DNA of 64,000 nucleotides from Streptomyces galbus (GTDB lineage Bacteria > Actinomycetota > Actinomycetes > Streptomycetales > Streptomycetaceae), in the NCBI RefSeq assembly GCF_005280195.1, contig NZ_SZPR01000025.1:161623-225622 (forward strand), given 5' to 3'. Position 1 is the stretch's first letter. Every line of letters starts with the position of its first letter. The notes under the pieces were generated by a model. The model saw only the letters and a program-made list of their open reading frames with translations, was not told the origin of the DNA and made no database searches. Position numbers and translations under genes: made by a program. Positions 1 through 8,217 of this stretch are shown piece by piece.

Positions 1-1425
1 GCCCAGCAGGGTGAGGTAGCCGCCCCAGGAGCCGCCGGTGAGGACCAGCCGGGCCGGGTCGGCGAGCCCCGAGCCCACCGCCCACTCGCGCACCGCCGCG
101 ATGTCCTCCAGCTCGATCAGGCCGACGCGGTGCTTGAGCGCGTCCGTCCAGGCGCGGCCGTAGCCGGTGGAGCCGCGGTAGTTGACGCGGACGACCGCGT
201 ACCCGTGGTCGACCCAGGCGGCCGGGGCCGCCGCGAAGGCGTCGCTGTCGTGCCAGGTGGGGCCGCCGTGGATGTCGAACACCGTGGGCAGCGGGCCCGT
301 GGCGCCCCTCGGCTTCTGCACCAGGGCGTGGATGCGGCCGCCGGGGCCGTCCACCCAGACGTCCTCCACCGGCACCGAGCCGGGGCACTTCATGCCGGGC
401 GGGTCGAGCACCACGGCACCCGTGGTGGAGCGGACCACGGGCGGCTCGGCGGCCGAGGACCACAGGTACTCCACGCTGCCGTCCGGGCGGGCCGTCGCCC
501 CCGAGACGGTGCCGGGCGGGGTGGGGATGCGGGTCAGCGTGCCGCCGGCGAGGTCGTAGCGGAACAGCTCGCTGCGGGCCTCGAAGCCGTGCACGACGAG
601 CAGCGCGGAGCCGTCCGGGTACCACTCGGCGCTCACGTCGCCCGGCAGGTCCAGCTCCAGGTCGGTCTGCTCGCCGGTCCGCACGTCCCACACCAGCGGC
701 TCCCAGCGGCCCCGGCGCTGGTGTCCGACGAGGAGGCGGGTGTCGCCGTCGACGGGTGCGAAGCCGAGCACGTCCAGGCCGAGCTCCCGGCGGCCGCCGT
801 CGGTGTCGTCGAGCTCGGCGACCGTGGTGCCGTCGGGGCGCAGCACGCGCAGCGCCGAGTGCATGGCGTCGCCGTGCTCGGTGTGCTCGACCGCGATGAG
901 CGAACCGTCGTGGGAGAGGTCGCCGACGCCCGCCGACTCGCGGTGCCGGTACAGCTCGAAGGGTGCCTCGCCCTCGCGGGCCAGGTGGATCGTCGTGCCG
1001 TCCTCGTCGGTGGAGCGGCCGACCACCGCGGTGCGGCCGTCGCGGCTCAGGGCGAGGCCGGCCGGGTAGGACGGGTCGAGGCCGGGGGCCGCCAGCTCGT
1101 CCTCGCCGCCGGTGAAGGGCTGGCGGCGCCACACGCCGAACTCGTCGCCGTCCTTGTCGTCGAACCACCAGATCCAGGCGCCGTCCGGGGAGAGCACGCC
1201 GTCCGTGGTGCCGTTGGCCCGGTCGGTTACCTGGCGCTGCTCGCCGGTGGCGCGGTCCCACGCGTACAGCTCGTACGTCCCCGTCGCGTTCGACACGAAC
1301 AAGGACCGGTCCGGTGCGTCCTCCGCCCAGTCGGGCAGGGACACCCTCGGCGCGCGGAAGCGCTTCTCCCAGTCCGGCATCTGCTCGGTCGGCTCGGCCG
1401 CGTCCGGCCCGTTGCTCTCAGTCAT
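1..1425 (-). CDS. S9 family prolyl oligopeptidase, C-terminus cut off by window edge
   Basis: Serine peptidase or acyl-aminoacyl hydrolase of the prolyl oligopeptidase (S9) family. The 475 visible residues begin at an ATG (MTESNGPD). Residues to about 380 carry repeated propeller-blade signatures (LSPDGAWIWW, LSRDGRTAVV, WYPDGSALLVV). The alpha/beta hydrolase part then begins, with FDIHGGPTWHDSD as oxyanion-hole region, and the nucleophile motif GGSWGG puts the catalytic serine at residue 466. The catalytic Asp and His lie beyond the window. It is probably cytoplasmic, as no signal peptide is seen. It is divergent from the SURF1-like gene across a 155-bp gap. The family call is firm; the substrate is unknown. 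Confidence 0.92.
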   Translation of the reverse strand, partial: MTESNGPDAAEPTEQMPDWEKRFRAPRVSLPDWAEDAPDRSLFVSNATGTYELYAWDRATGEQRQVTDRANGTTDGVLSPDGAWIWWFDDKDGDEFGVWRRQPFTGGEDELAAPGLDPSYPAGLALSRDGRTAVVGRSTDEDGTTIHLAREGEAPFELYRHRESAGVGDLSHDGSLIAVEHTEHGDAMHSALRVLRPDGTTVAELDDTDGGRRELGLDVLGFAPVDGDTRLLVGHQRRGRWEPLVWDVRTGEQTDLELDLPGDVSAEWYPDGSALLVVHGFEARSELFRYDLAGGTLTRIPTPPGTVSGATARPDGSVEYLWSSAAEPPVVRSTTGAVVLDPPGMKCPGSVPVEDVWVDGPGGRIHALVQKPRGATGPLPTVFDIHGGPTWHDSDAFAAAPAAWVDHGYAVVRVNYRGSTGYGRAWTDALKHRVGLIELEDIAAVREWAVGSGLADPARLVLTGGSWGGYLTLLG

Positions 1426-1476
1426 GGCCCCATAGTGCCTGCTCGGACGACTTGTGTGCGGCCGCGCTCCCCAGCC

Positions 1477-1485
1477 TGTGGACAA
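1477..1485 (-). promoter_or_regulatory. Isolated DnaA-box-like 9-mer
   Basis: The minus strand reads TTGTCCACA, which equals the preferred Streptomyces DnaA box. It lies in the gap between the divergent S9 peptidase and SURF1-like genes. It is a single site with no cluster around it, so an origin is excluded. It could be a DnaA titration or regulatory site, or chance. Confidence 0.3.
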
Positions 1486-1580
1486 CTTTCGTCATGTACT
1501 TACCAGGCCCCTCCACGGACGGTCCATGAACCCGCCCCCCGCGCCCCGGCACAGCGCGGCGGCCCCGTACCGTTGAGGGC

Positions 1581-2447
1581 GTGTACCGGTTCCTGCTGAC
1601 GCCCCGCTGGTGGGGGATCAACGTCTTCCTGCTGCTGGCCGTGCCGTTCTGCATCTTCATGGGGTCCTGGCAGCTCAGCCGGTTCGAGGCGCGCGTCGAC
1701 GACCACCGCACCGCGCAGGCGCAGGTCTCCGAGGACCGCACCGAGGCGGCGCGCCCGCTCTCCGAGATGCTGCCGGTGGACAAGGCGACCTCGGGCAAGC
1801 GCGTCACCGCGACGGGCCGCTACGGCACGCAGCTCCTCGTGCCCGACCGCACGCTGGACGAGCGCACGGGGTTCTACGTGCTGACCCTGCTGCGCACCGA
1901 CGGCGGCAAGGCGCTCCCCGTGGTCCGGGGCTGGCTGCCGGGCACCGCCGACGCGGCAGCGGCGCCCGCCCCGCCGGCCGGCGAGGTCACCGTCACCGGT
2001 GCGCTGCAGGCGTCCGAGACGCCCGGGGACAACGGCGTCAGCGCCCGGGGCGGGCTGCCGGCCGGGCAGACGGCCGCGATCAGCGCGGCCTCCCTGGTCA
2101 ACCTCGTGCCGTACGACGTCTACGACGCCTGGGTCACGCTGGACACGGCGGATTCCGGGATGACGGCGGTGCCCGCGACCGCGCCCGCCGGGACCGGCCT
2201 GGACCTGAAGGCGTTCCAGAACCTCGGCTACACCGGCGAGTGGTTCGTCTTCGCGGGCTTCGTGGTGTTCATGTGGTTCCGCCTGCTGCGCCGCGAGGTC
2301 GAGTTCCAGCGCGACGCGGCCCTCGGCCTGCTCCCCGAGGCGGAGGGCGGGGAACCGGCGACGGCGGAGGCCGGGGAACCGGCGACGGGCGAGGAGCCCG
2401 CCGCCCCCGGGACTTCCTACGACGGCGCCAGCACGCCCGTCCGGTAG
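1581..2447 (+). CDS. SURF1-like cytochrome oxidase biogenesis protein
   Basis: SURF1 family membrane protein, which assists haem insertion and assembly of aa3-type cytochrome c oxidase. The 288 residues start at GTG and show the family layout. A first membrane helix lies near residues 10-30 and is followed by the signature GSWQLSRFE. A large extracytoplasmic domain contains VVRGWLPG, and a second helix spans about 221-236 (WFVFAGFVVFMWF). The cytoplasmic tail is extended and Glu/Ala/Pro-rich with an imperfect GEPAT repeat. The last 31 bp overlap the 3' end of the convergent membrane protein gene. Haem-binding ability cannot be judged from sequence alone. Confidence 0.9.
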   Translation: MYRFLLTPRWWGINVFLLLAVPFCIFMGSWQLSRFEARVDDHRTAQAQVSEDRTEAARPLSEMLPVDKATSGKRVTATGRYGTQLLVPDRTLDERTGFYVLTLLRTDGGKALPVVRGWLPGTADAAAAPAPPAGEVTVTGALQASETPGDNGVSARGGLPAGQTAAISAASLVNLVPYDVYDAWVTLDTADSGMTAVPATAPAGTGLDLKAFQNLGYTGEWFVFAGFVVFMWFRLLRREVEFQRDAALGLLPEAEGGEPATAEAGEPATGEEPAAPGTSYDGASTPVR

Positions 2448-3580
2448 ACCGTCCCGGCGCACGCGTCGGGCACGGTCGCGGTGACCGTGGGCCCGCCGCC
2501 GTCCGGGGTGTACGACACGGCGACGCTGCCGTCGGCCGTGCCGTCCTCGGTGAACAGCTGCGGGGACGTGTCGTTCGCGCCGGACCCGCCGGTCGCGCCG
2601 GTGGTCGTGGCGCCGTTCGCCGCGCTGCTCTGCTCGGTCGGGCTCGGGCTCGGTGACGAGGAGCCGCCGGAGTCGCCGCCGTTCGTCGGGCAGGTCTCCG
2701 AGGGCACCCAGGCGAACCGCACGTCGTAGGCCGAGCCCGGCGTGAGGACCAGCCGGGAGACGTACAGCGACGGGTCGGGCAGGGCGGCCGCGGCGTCGCC
2801 GGAGGTGTGCTCGGTGACGCTGATCTTCGCCGGGTCGGCGGCGCCCTGCGGGGTGGTGGTGAGGGCGACCCCGCCGTCGACGGCGCAGCTCTTGCCGGAG
2901 ACGTTGGTCACGCGGAAGCTGCCGTAGACGATGCCGGCCGCGTCGGCGCCCTGAACGGCGGCGGTGGCGGAGCCGAGCTGGTCGGCGGCGCAGGCGGGGG
3001 CCTCGGCGGAGCTGGGCGCGGACGGGTCGCTGCCGCCGCCGGCGCCGGCCGCGCTGCCGCCGCTCTTGCCGTCGTCGCCGCCCTTGGTGCCGCCGGTCCC
3101 CTGGTCGCCGGTCGGGCCGCCGGTGTCGGCCTTGCCCGCGGATCCGCCGTCGGGCTGCTTGCCCTCGCCGGTGCCGCCGTGGGCCTGGGAGGCCTGGCCG
3201 GCGATGGCGGGGTTGGCGTCGGTGCCGCCGGAGTTCGAGACGTGGATGAGGGCCGGGACGGCGGTGCCGACGAAGAGCGCCGCGGCCGCCATGCCGACGG
3301 CGGCCTGGCGCTTGCGGGCCCGGCGGGCCGGTACGGCCTTGCGCAGGTGGTCGAGGGTGCCGTCGCGCGGTTCGACGTCGGCGACCGCCTGCTGCAGCAT
3401 GCGCCGCAGGGCCAGCTCGTCCGAGCCGAACCCCTCGGGGCCCTGGTCGTCGAGGTGGTGGTTCACGTGTCCGTTCCCAGCGTGCGTGTGCTTCGGGTGG
3501 CCGGCCGGGTCCATCGGCTCGTGCCACGCGTACGGTTCGTGTCGCTCATGGGAGTCGCGTCCCTCGCCGTCCTGGTTCAC
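2417..3580 (-). CDS. His-rich single-pass membrane protein coupled to ECF sigma factor
   Basis: A 387-residue GTG-start protein whose start overlaps the sigma-factor stop codon (GTGA), so the two are translationally coupled. The N-terminus is unusually His-rich, with nine His between residues 11 and 42. A short segment (ALRRMLQQAVADVEP) precedes a membrane helix at about 92-113. The exported part begins with a Gly/Thr/Asp-rich linker and holds a folded region resembling DUF4232-like lipoprotein domains, with paired Cys. A Ser/Pro/Thr stretch and a short C-terminal domain follow. Position and topology suggest an anti-sigma factor or sigma-associated sensor, but I see no canonical HxxxCxxC zinc anti-sigma motif. 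The function is inferred from context only. Confidence 0.85.
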   Translation of the reverse strand: MNQDGEGRDSHERHEPYAWHEPMDPAGHPKHTHAGNGHVNHHLDDQGPEGFGSDELALRRMLQQAVADVEPRDGTLDHLRKAVPARRARKRQAAVGMAAAALFVGTAVPALIHVSNSGGTDANPAIAGQASQAHGGTGEGKQPDGGSAGKADTGGPTGDQGTGGTKGGDDGKSGGSAAGAGGGSDPSAPSSAEAPACAADQLGSATAAVQGADAAGIVYGSFRVTNVSGKSCAVDGGVALTTTPQGAADPAKISVTEHTSGDAAAALPDPSLYVSRLVLTPGSAYDVRFAWVPSETCPTNGGDSGGSSSPSPSPTEQSSAANGATTTGATGGSGANDTSPQLFTEDGTADGSVAVSYTPDGGGPTVTATVPDACAGTVYRTGVLAPS

Positions 3581-4251
3581 GCCGACGCTCCCATCGCGCC
3601 CCGCAGCGCGGCGATGCCGCGTGAGCCGTACGCCTTGACCGAGCCGAGCGATATGCCGAGGGTCTCGGCGACCTGGGCCTCCGTCATGTCCGCGAAGTAG
3701 CGCAGGACGAGGACCTCGCGCTGGCGGCGCTGCAGGCCCTTCATCGCCTTGATCAGGGCGTCGCGCTCCAACTGGTCGTAGGCGCCCTCCTCCGCGCTCG
3801 CCATGTCGGGCATCGGCTTGGAGAGCAGCTTCAGGCCGAGGATGCGCCGGCGCAGCGCCGAGCGGGAGAGGTTGACGACGGTCTGGCGCAGGTAGGCCAG
3901 GGTCTTCTCCGGGTCGCGGACGCGCTTGCGCGCGGAGTGGACGCGGATGAATGCCTCCTGGACGACGTCCTCGCAGGAGGCGGTGTCGTCGAGCAGGAGG
4001 GCGGCGAGGCCGAGCAGCGAGCGGTAGTGCGCCCGGTAGGTCTCGGTGAGGTGGTCGACGGTGGTGCCGGCCGCCACGGTCTCGTCGGCGCCGTCACGCG
4101 GGCTGGGGATGCGGGCGGGCCGCGCTGCGGGCATGGGCGCGATCACCGGCATGCCGCCGGGCGCCCCGGCCGCGCGGGGTCGGACGATCCGGCGGGGCGG
4201 CCGCAAAGCGGTGCCCCGGGTCGTCGCGGGGAAGTCGAGTACCTCTGCCAC
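3577..4251 (-). CDS. SigE-family ECF RNA polymerase sigma factor
   Basis: Group 4 (ECF) sigma factor of the actinobacterial SigE family, 224 residues. Region 2 covers about 50-120 and includes the DCE-like segment ASCEDVVQEAFIRVH. Region 4 covers about 165-218 with the helix-turn-helix MTEAQVAETLGISLGSVKAY. A variable 50-residue N-terminal extension rich in Pro and Arg precedes region 2. GTG at 4251 is the only plausible start after an in-frame stop at 4267. The gene lies downstream of asd on the same strand but beyond a strong terminator, so it probably has its own promoter. The His-rich membrane protein is coupled behind it. Confidence 0.92.
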   Translation of the reverse strand: MAEVLDFPATTRGTALRPPRRIVRPRAAGAPGGMPVIAPMPAARPARIPSPRDGADETVAAGTTVDHLTETYRAHYRSLLGLAALLLDDTASCEDVVQEAFIRVHSARKRVRDPEKTLAYLRQTVVNLSRSALRRRILGLKLLSKPMPDMASAEEGAYDQLERDALIKAMKGLQRRQREVLVLRYFADMTEAQVAETLGISLGSVKAYGSRGIAALRGAMGASA

Positions 4252-4636
4252 GCCAGTTGGACACGCCTACCCCCTCGGGGGTTGTACGCGTGATGCCCAC
4301 CTCTTGCGCGGGGTGGCGCCGCCGGTCTCCCCCCGGACGCCCCGGCCGGCCCGTCTCCGGCGCCGGGCAGCACAACCGACGGCGTGTCCCATGCCCTCAT
4401 GCGTCCCGCTCTTCCCCTGTGTCCACCAACGATCGGGCGTCCCCACGCCCGCGGCCGCGGCGCCCCCTGCGCGCCGTGGCCGTCTGCTTCCGCACCCTGG
4501 AAGGGCGACCGCAAAGACGCTCCCCGCGCTCCGCACGGTTGCGGAGAGCGGGGAGGAAACAACCAGTGAGCAAATCCTACAAACGTTTTCGGCCCTGGCC
4601 AGGGGTTACTTACGGCAACCCCCGCCGGTCTGGCGT
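4252..4636. other. Gene-free stretch between asd and the sigma gene
   Basis: This 385-bp stretch has no credible gene; the open frames on both strands are low-complexity Pro/Arg/Gly readings. It contains the asd terminator at 4520-4555 and, close to the sigma-factor start, a small C5/G5 palindrome (CCCCCTCGGGGG). The sigma-factor promoter should lie here, but I cannot place its -35 and -10 with confidence. Confidence 0.6.
4520..4555 (-). terminator. Strong stem-loop terminator downstream of asd
   Basis: The arms CTCCCCGC (4520-4527) and GCGGGGAG (4548-4555) pair perfectly. After one G/A mismatch, CTCCGCA (4529-4535) pairs with TGCGGAG (4540-4546), around a four-base loop. It lies about 80 nt after the asd stop. 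On the minus strand a modest T-run (GTCTTTG) follows. Confidence 0.75.
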
Positions 4637-5695
4637 TCACTGACGCTCAGCCACGACCAGTTCCGCGATCTGCGCGGCGTTGAGGGCGGCGCCCTTGCGC
4701 AGGTTGTCGCCGCAGGCGAAGAGCTCCAGGGCGGTCGGGTCGTCGAGGGCGCGGCGCACCCGGCCCACCCAGGTGGGGTCGGTGCCGACGACGTCGGCGG
4801 GGGTGGGGAACTCGCCGGCCTCGGGGTCGTCGCACAGCACCACGCCGGGCGCGGTGGCGATGATCTCGCGGGCCCGGCCGACGGTGACCTCGTCCTGGAA
4901 GCGGGCGTGGACGGTGAGGGAGTGCACGGTGACCACCGGCACGCGCACGCACGTCACGGCCACCGGCAGGGCGGGCAGTCCGAGGACCTTGCGGGTCCCG
5001 TCGCGCACCGCCATCTCGTCCGAGGACCAGCCGTCCGCGCGCAGCGACCCCGCCCACGGCACGACGTTCAGCGCGACCGGCTCCGGGAACGGCCCGGTGC
5101 CGTCCCCCACGGCCCGCCGTACGTCACCGGGGCTGGTGCCCAGGTGCGTGCCGGCGACCAGGGAGAGCTGCCGGCGCAGGGTGCCGACGCCGTCGCGTCC
5201 GGCGCCGCTGACCGCCTGGTACGAGGAGACGACCAGCTCGCGCAGCCCGAACTCGGCGTGCAGGGCGCCGAGGGTCACGATCATGGTCAGGGTCGTGCCG
5301 TCCGGGCCGGCGAGGATGCCGCGCGGCCGCATCCGTACGGCGTGCGGGTTGACCTCGGGCACGACGAGCGGCACCTCGGGGTCCGCGCGGAACGCGGCGG
5401 AGGTGTCGACCACGACGGCGCCGCGCGCGACGGCGACCGGCGCCCACCGGGCCGCGACCTCCTCGGGCACGGCGAACAGCGCCAGGTCGACGCCGTCGAG
5501 GGCGTCCTCGCTCAGCGCGGCCACCTCGACCTCCTCGCCGCGCACGGCCAGCTTGCGGCCGGCCGAGCGCGGCGAGGCGACGAGACGGATCTCACCCCAG
5601 ATGTCCGCCCGGTGGGACAGGATCTGGAGCAGCACGGTCCCGACGGCGCCGGTCGCCCCCACGACCGCCAGCGTCGGACGTTGCGATGCGGGCAT
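4637..5695 (-). CDS. asd: Aspartate-semialdehyde dehydrogenase homologue lacking the catalytic cysteine
   Basis: Homologue of aspartate-semialdehyde dehydrogenase, which makes the semialdehyde from aspartyl phosphate in lysine/methionine/threonine/DAP synthesis. The 352 residues are collinear with the family: the NADP-binding GATGAVG at 13-19, then SSYQAVSGAG, CVRVPVVTVHSL and GDNLRKGAALN. The catalytic motif normally PNCTT reads PDGTT, so residue 133 is Gly instead of Cys. The conserved DNS(S/G)A reads DTSAA, and the substrate-binding Lys of the E-x-x-K segment is Ala (DEMAVRD). The frame is intact and the gene sits 15 bp behind ask. It is probably a non-dehydrogenase paralogue, with active Asd encoded elsewhere. 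Confidence 0.9.
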   Translation of the reverse strand: MPASQRPTLAVVGATGAVGTVLLQILSHRADIWGEIRLVASPRSAGRKLAVRGEEVEVAALSEDALDGVDLALFAVPEEVAARWAPVAVARGAVVVDTSAAFRADPEVPLVVPEVNPHAVRMRPRGILAGPDGTTLTMIVTLGALHAEFGLRELVVSSYQAVSGAGRDGVGTLRRQLSLVAGTHLGTSPGDVRRAVGDGTGPFPEPVALNVVPWAGSLRADGWSSDEMAVRDGTRKVLGLPALPVAVTCVRVPVVTVHSLTVHARFQDEVTVGRAREIIATAPGVVLCDDPEAGEFPTPADVVGTDPTWVGRVRRALDDPTALELFACGDNLRKGAALNAAQIAELVVAERQ

Positions 5696-5710
5696 CTGCG
5701 GTCCCGGGCG

Positions 5711-6982
5711 TCAGCGCCCGGTGCCCCCGTAGACGACGGCCTCGTCGCTGTCGGAGTCGAGCCCGAAGGCGGTGTGCACGGCGCGGACGGCCTCCGGCAC
5801 GTCGTCGGCGCGCGTGACGACCGAGATGCGGATCTCGGAGGTCGAGATCAGCTCGATGTTCACCCCCGCCTCCGACAGGGCCGTGAAGAAGTCGGCCGTG
5901 ACGCCCGGGTTGGTCTTCATGCCCGCGCCGACCAGGGAGATCTTGCCGATCTGGTCGTCGTAGCGCAGGGAGTCGAAGCCGATGCCGGACTTGTTCTTCT
6001 CCAGCGCGTCGATGGCCTTGCGGCCCTCGGTCTTCGGCAGCGTGAAGGAGATGTCCGTCAGGCCGGTGGCCGCGGCGGACACGTTCTGCACGACCATGTC
6101 GATGTTGACCTCGGCGTCGGCGATCGTGCGGAAGATGGACGCCGCCTCGCCGGGCTTGTCGGGCACGCCGACGACCGTGATCTTGGCCTCGGAGGTGTCG
6201 TGCGCGACACCGGAGATGATGGCCTGCTCCACCTGCTGGTCCCCAATCGGCTCACTGCTGACCCACGTGCCCTGCAGTCCGCTGAAGCTGGACCGGACGT
6301 GGATCGGGATGTTGTAACGGCGGGCGTACTCCACACAGCGGTGGAGCAGCACCTTGGAGCCGGAGGCCGCGAGCTCCAGCATGTCCTCGAAGGAGATCCA
6401 GTCGATCTTCTTCGCCTTCTTCACCACCCGCGGGTCGGCGGTGAACACGCCGTCGACGTCGGTGTAGATCTCGCACACCTCGGCGTCGAGCGCGGCGGCC
6501 AGCGCGACCGCGGTGGTGTCGGAGCCGCCGCGGCCCAGCGTGGTGATGTCCTTGGTGTCCTGGCTGACGCCCTGGAACCCCGCGACGATGGCGATGTTGC
6601 CCACGTCGAGCGAGTCGCGGATGCGGCCCGGCGTGACGTCGATGATCCGGGCTTTGTTGTGGACCGAGTCGGTGATGACACCTGCCTGGCTGCCGGTGAA
6701 CGACTGGGCGTTGTGCCCCAGGTTCTTGATCGCCATGGCCAGCAGGGCCATGGAGATCCGCTCTCCGGCGGTCAGCAGCATGTCGAGCTCGCGCCCGGCA
6801 GGGATGGGGGATACCTGCTCGGCGAGATCGATCAGCTCGTCCGTCGTGTCGCCCATCGCGGAAACCACGGCGACCACCTGGTGGCCGTTCTTCTTGGCTT
6901 CCACGATCCGCTTGGCGACGCGCTTGATGCCCTCGGCATCGGCTACGGAGGAGCCTCCGTACTTCTGCACGACAAGGCCCAC
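5711..6982 (-). CDS. ask: Aspartate kinase
   Basis: Aspartokinase phosphorylates aspartate, the first step to lysine, threonine, methionine and isoleucine. The chosen GTG at 6982 has AGGAG seven bases upstream and gives 423 residues, the usual length. The kinase domain starts with VQKYGGSSV and contains GRGGSDTTAVALAAAL and TDVDGVFTADPR. Two ACT domains fill the C-terminal 160 residues (ITVVGVPDKPGEAA; ISLVGAGMKTNPGVTA), so feedback control by lysine/threonine is expected. Many actinobacterial homologues also make a shorter beta subunit from an internal start; I could not identify that start with certainty. It is followed after 15 bp by the asd homologue. Confidence 0.96.
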   Translation of the reverse strand: MGLVVQKYGGSSVADAEGIKRVAKRIVEAKKNGHQVVAVVSAMGDTTDELIDLAEQVSPIPAGRELDMLLTAGERISMALLAMAIKNLGHNAQSFTGSQAGVITDSVHNKARIIDVTPGRIRDSLDVGNIAIVAGFQGVSQDTKDITTLGRGGSDTTAVALAAALDAEVCEIYTDVDGVFTADPRVVKKAKKIDWISFEDMLELAASGSKVLLHRCVEYARRYNIPIHVRSSFSGLQGTWVSSEPIGDQQVEQAIISGVAHDTSEAKITVVGVPDKPGEAASIFRTIADAEVNIDMVVQNVSAAATGLTDISFTLPKTEGRKAIDALEKNKSGIGFDSLRYDDQIGKISLVGAGMKTNPGVTADFFTALSEAGVNIELISTSEIRISVVTRADDVPEAVRAVHTAFGLDSDSDEAVVYGGTGR

Positions 6983-7159
6983 GTGCGCTCCTCGCTCAGT
7001 TTGTCTGTTTCCGCACGTACGCCCTTGTACTGCGGGTCGGCTCAGTCTAACGAGCGCCCGAATCCCGCCCCTGGGGTATCGCATCGTGAGATGCCCCGGA
7101 CACCCGCCGCGGGGGCTCCTTCCCAGGCGGTCCGAGGGACAAGCGGAATGTGCCCCGGC

Positions 7160-7348
7160 TCACGCGTCGCCGGTCCGCAGGGCGGTGACGAAGGCGGTCC
7201 AGGCGGGGGTGGGGAGGGTGAGGTGGGGGGCTTGGGGGGTCTTGGAGTCGCGGATGTGGACGGTGGCGGGGGTGGCGGCGACTTCTACGCAGTTGCCGCC
7301 CTCGTCGTCGCTGTAGCTCGACTTGCCCCACGTCAACGGGTCGCTCAT
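7160..7348 (-). CDS. DUF397 domain protein
   Basis: A 62-residue protein with the full DUF397 signature: WGKSSYSDDEGGNCVEVA at residues 7-24, then VHIRDSK and a hydrophobic AWTAFVTALR helix. These small proteins accompany DUF5753 helix-turn-helix regulators across Streptomyces. The start overlaps the regulator stop by four bases (ATGA), so the pair is translationally coupled. No enzymatic role is known. It may modulate or antagonise the regulator. Confidence 0.92.
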   Translation of the reverse strand: MSDPLTWGKSSYSDDEGGNCVEVAATPATVHIRDSKTPQAPHLTLPTPAWTAFVTALRTGDA

Positions 7349-8163
7349 GGCCGATCCACCATCCCCTTGATGAAATGGGCCGACTCAGCCGTGCTGAGGG
7401 CCTGGGTGCGGATCATGCTAAGCCGCCCGATCACCCGGCTGACAACCCCCGGATCGGCCGACAGTTCGCTGGCGAACGGACCTTCCGCGAAGGCGAGCCG
7501 CTCGTGGTCGCGCGTCTCCAGAAGCACCATGGCGCCCGCGAGGGCGGAGGGGACGACCCGCTCGAACGGCAGCACCTGCACCTCGACGTTGCGCAGGGTC
7601 CCCACTTCCAGCAGTCGGCCCAACTGCTCGGCGTCCACGAGCGGGTTGCACAAGGCCGCCTCGTACAGCACGAAGCTCAGGTGCACGGGTGGCTTCCTCT
7701 CGGTGAGGATGGCCTGCCGCTCCATGCGGGTCGCGACGCGCTCCTCGACCGTGTCGTCGTCCAGGGGCGGGTAGCGGTTCTCCATCAGGGTCCGCGCGTA
7801 CGCCTTGGTCTGCAACAGGCCCGGGATGAGGGTGGCTTCGTACGACCAGTGACTCACCGCCTCCCTCTCCCGCTCCATGAACTCCTGCGCCCGGGGCGGG
7901 AACTTCTCCCTGCTCAAGTAGTCCTTCGCCGCGCTCAGCATCCCCTCCGCGCCGCACAACTCATCGGCCACGTCCAGGACTCGGGGGGTCGGCATGCGGA
8001 CCCCTTGCTCCATGGCCTTGATCGTGTCCGGGGAGTAGTTCGACGCGGCCGCCAGCTCCTCGCGGGAGACGTTCGCCTTCGTGCGCCAGCGCTTCAACTG
8101 GTTGCCGCTGAAGCGCCACATGGGGGGCGACTGGGTCACTGCACGCACCTCCGGCCGGTACAC
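7345..8163 (-). CDS. XRE-family helix-turn-helix regulator with DUF5753 domain
   Basis: DNA-binding regulator of the WhiJ-like group. An XRE helix-turn-helix lies near residues 20-75 (LKRWRTKANVSREELAAASN, then SPDTIKAMEQGVRMP), and the C-terminal DUF5753 region runs from about 90 (EREREAVSHWSYEATLIPGL, then LQTKAYARTL). Length is 272 residues from the ATG at 8163. A GTG eight codons later (TQSPPMW) is an alternative start. It is coupled to the DUF397 gene downstream and divergent from the gene at 8218. Family members usually act in development or antibiotic control; the targets are unknown. Confidence 0.92.
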   Translation of the reverse strand: MYRPEVRAVTQSPPMWRFSGNQLKRWRTKANVSREELAAASNYSPDTIKAMEQGVRMPTPRVLDVADELCGAEGMLSAAKDYLSREKFPPRAQEFMEREREAVSHWSYEATLIPGLLQTKAYARTLMENRYPPLDDDTVEERVATRMERQAILTERKPPVHLSFVLYEAALCNPLVDAEQLGRLLEVGTLRNVEVQVLPFERVVPSALAGAMVLLETRDHERLAFAEGPFASELSADPGVVSRVIGRLSMIRTQALSTAESAHFIKGMVDRP

Positions 8164-8217
8164 CGCGCTGTGTCACACCTGGGTCACTACCGAGCGTAGC
8201 CACCCGGACGCCAGCGT

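Noticed and set aside
4266..4282. CCCCCTCGGGGG palindrome as sigma-factor operator
   Set aside because: A short G/C run in GC-rich DNA is weak evidence; no second copy or partner site was seen.
4637..5695. Frameshift as cause of the missing Asd cysteine
   Set aside because: The residues before and after PDGTT match the family continuously, so the change is substitution, not frameshift.
4046..7774. Very long open frame on the plus strand opposite ask/asd
   Set aside because: It is the antisense shadow of high-GC genes. It is rich in Arg/Gly/Ala/His with no family signature, while ask and asd are clear on the other strand.
7160..8163. Toxin-antitoxin pair (XRE/DUF397)
   Set aside because: These are common Streptomyces regulator pairs; neither protein resembles a toxin.
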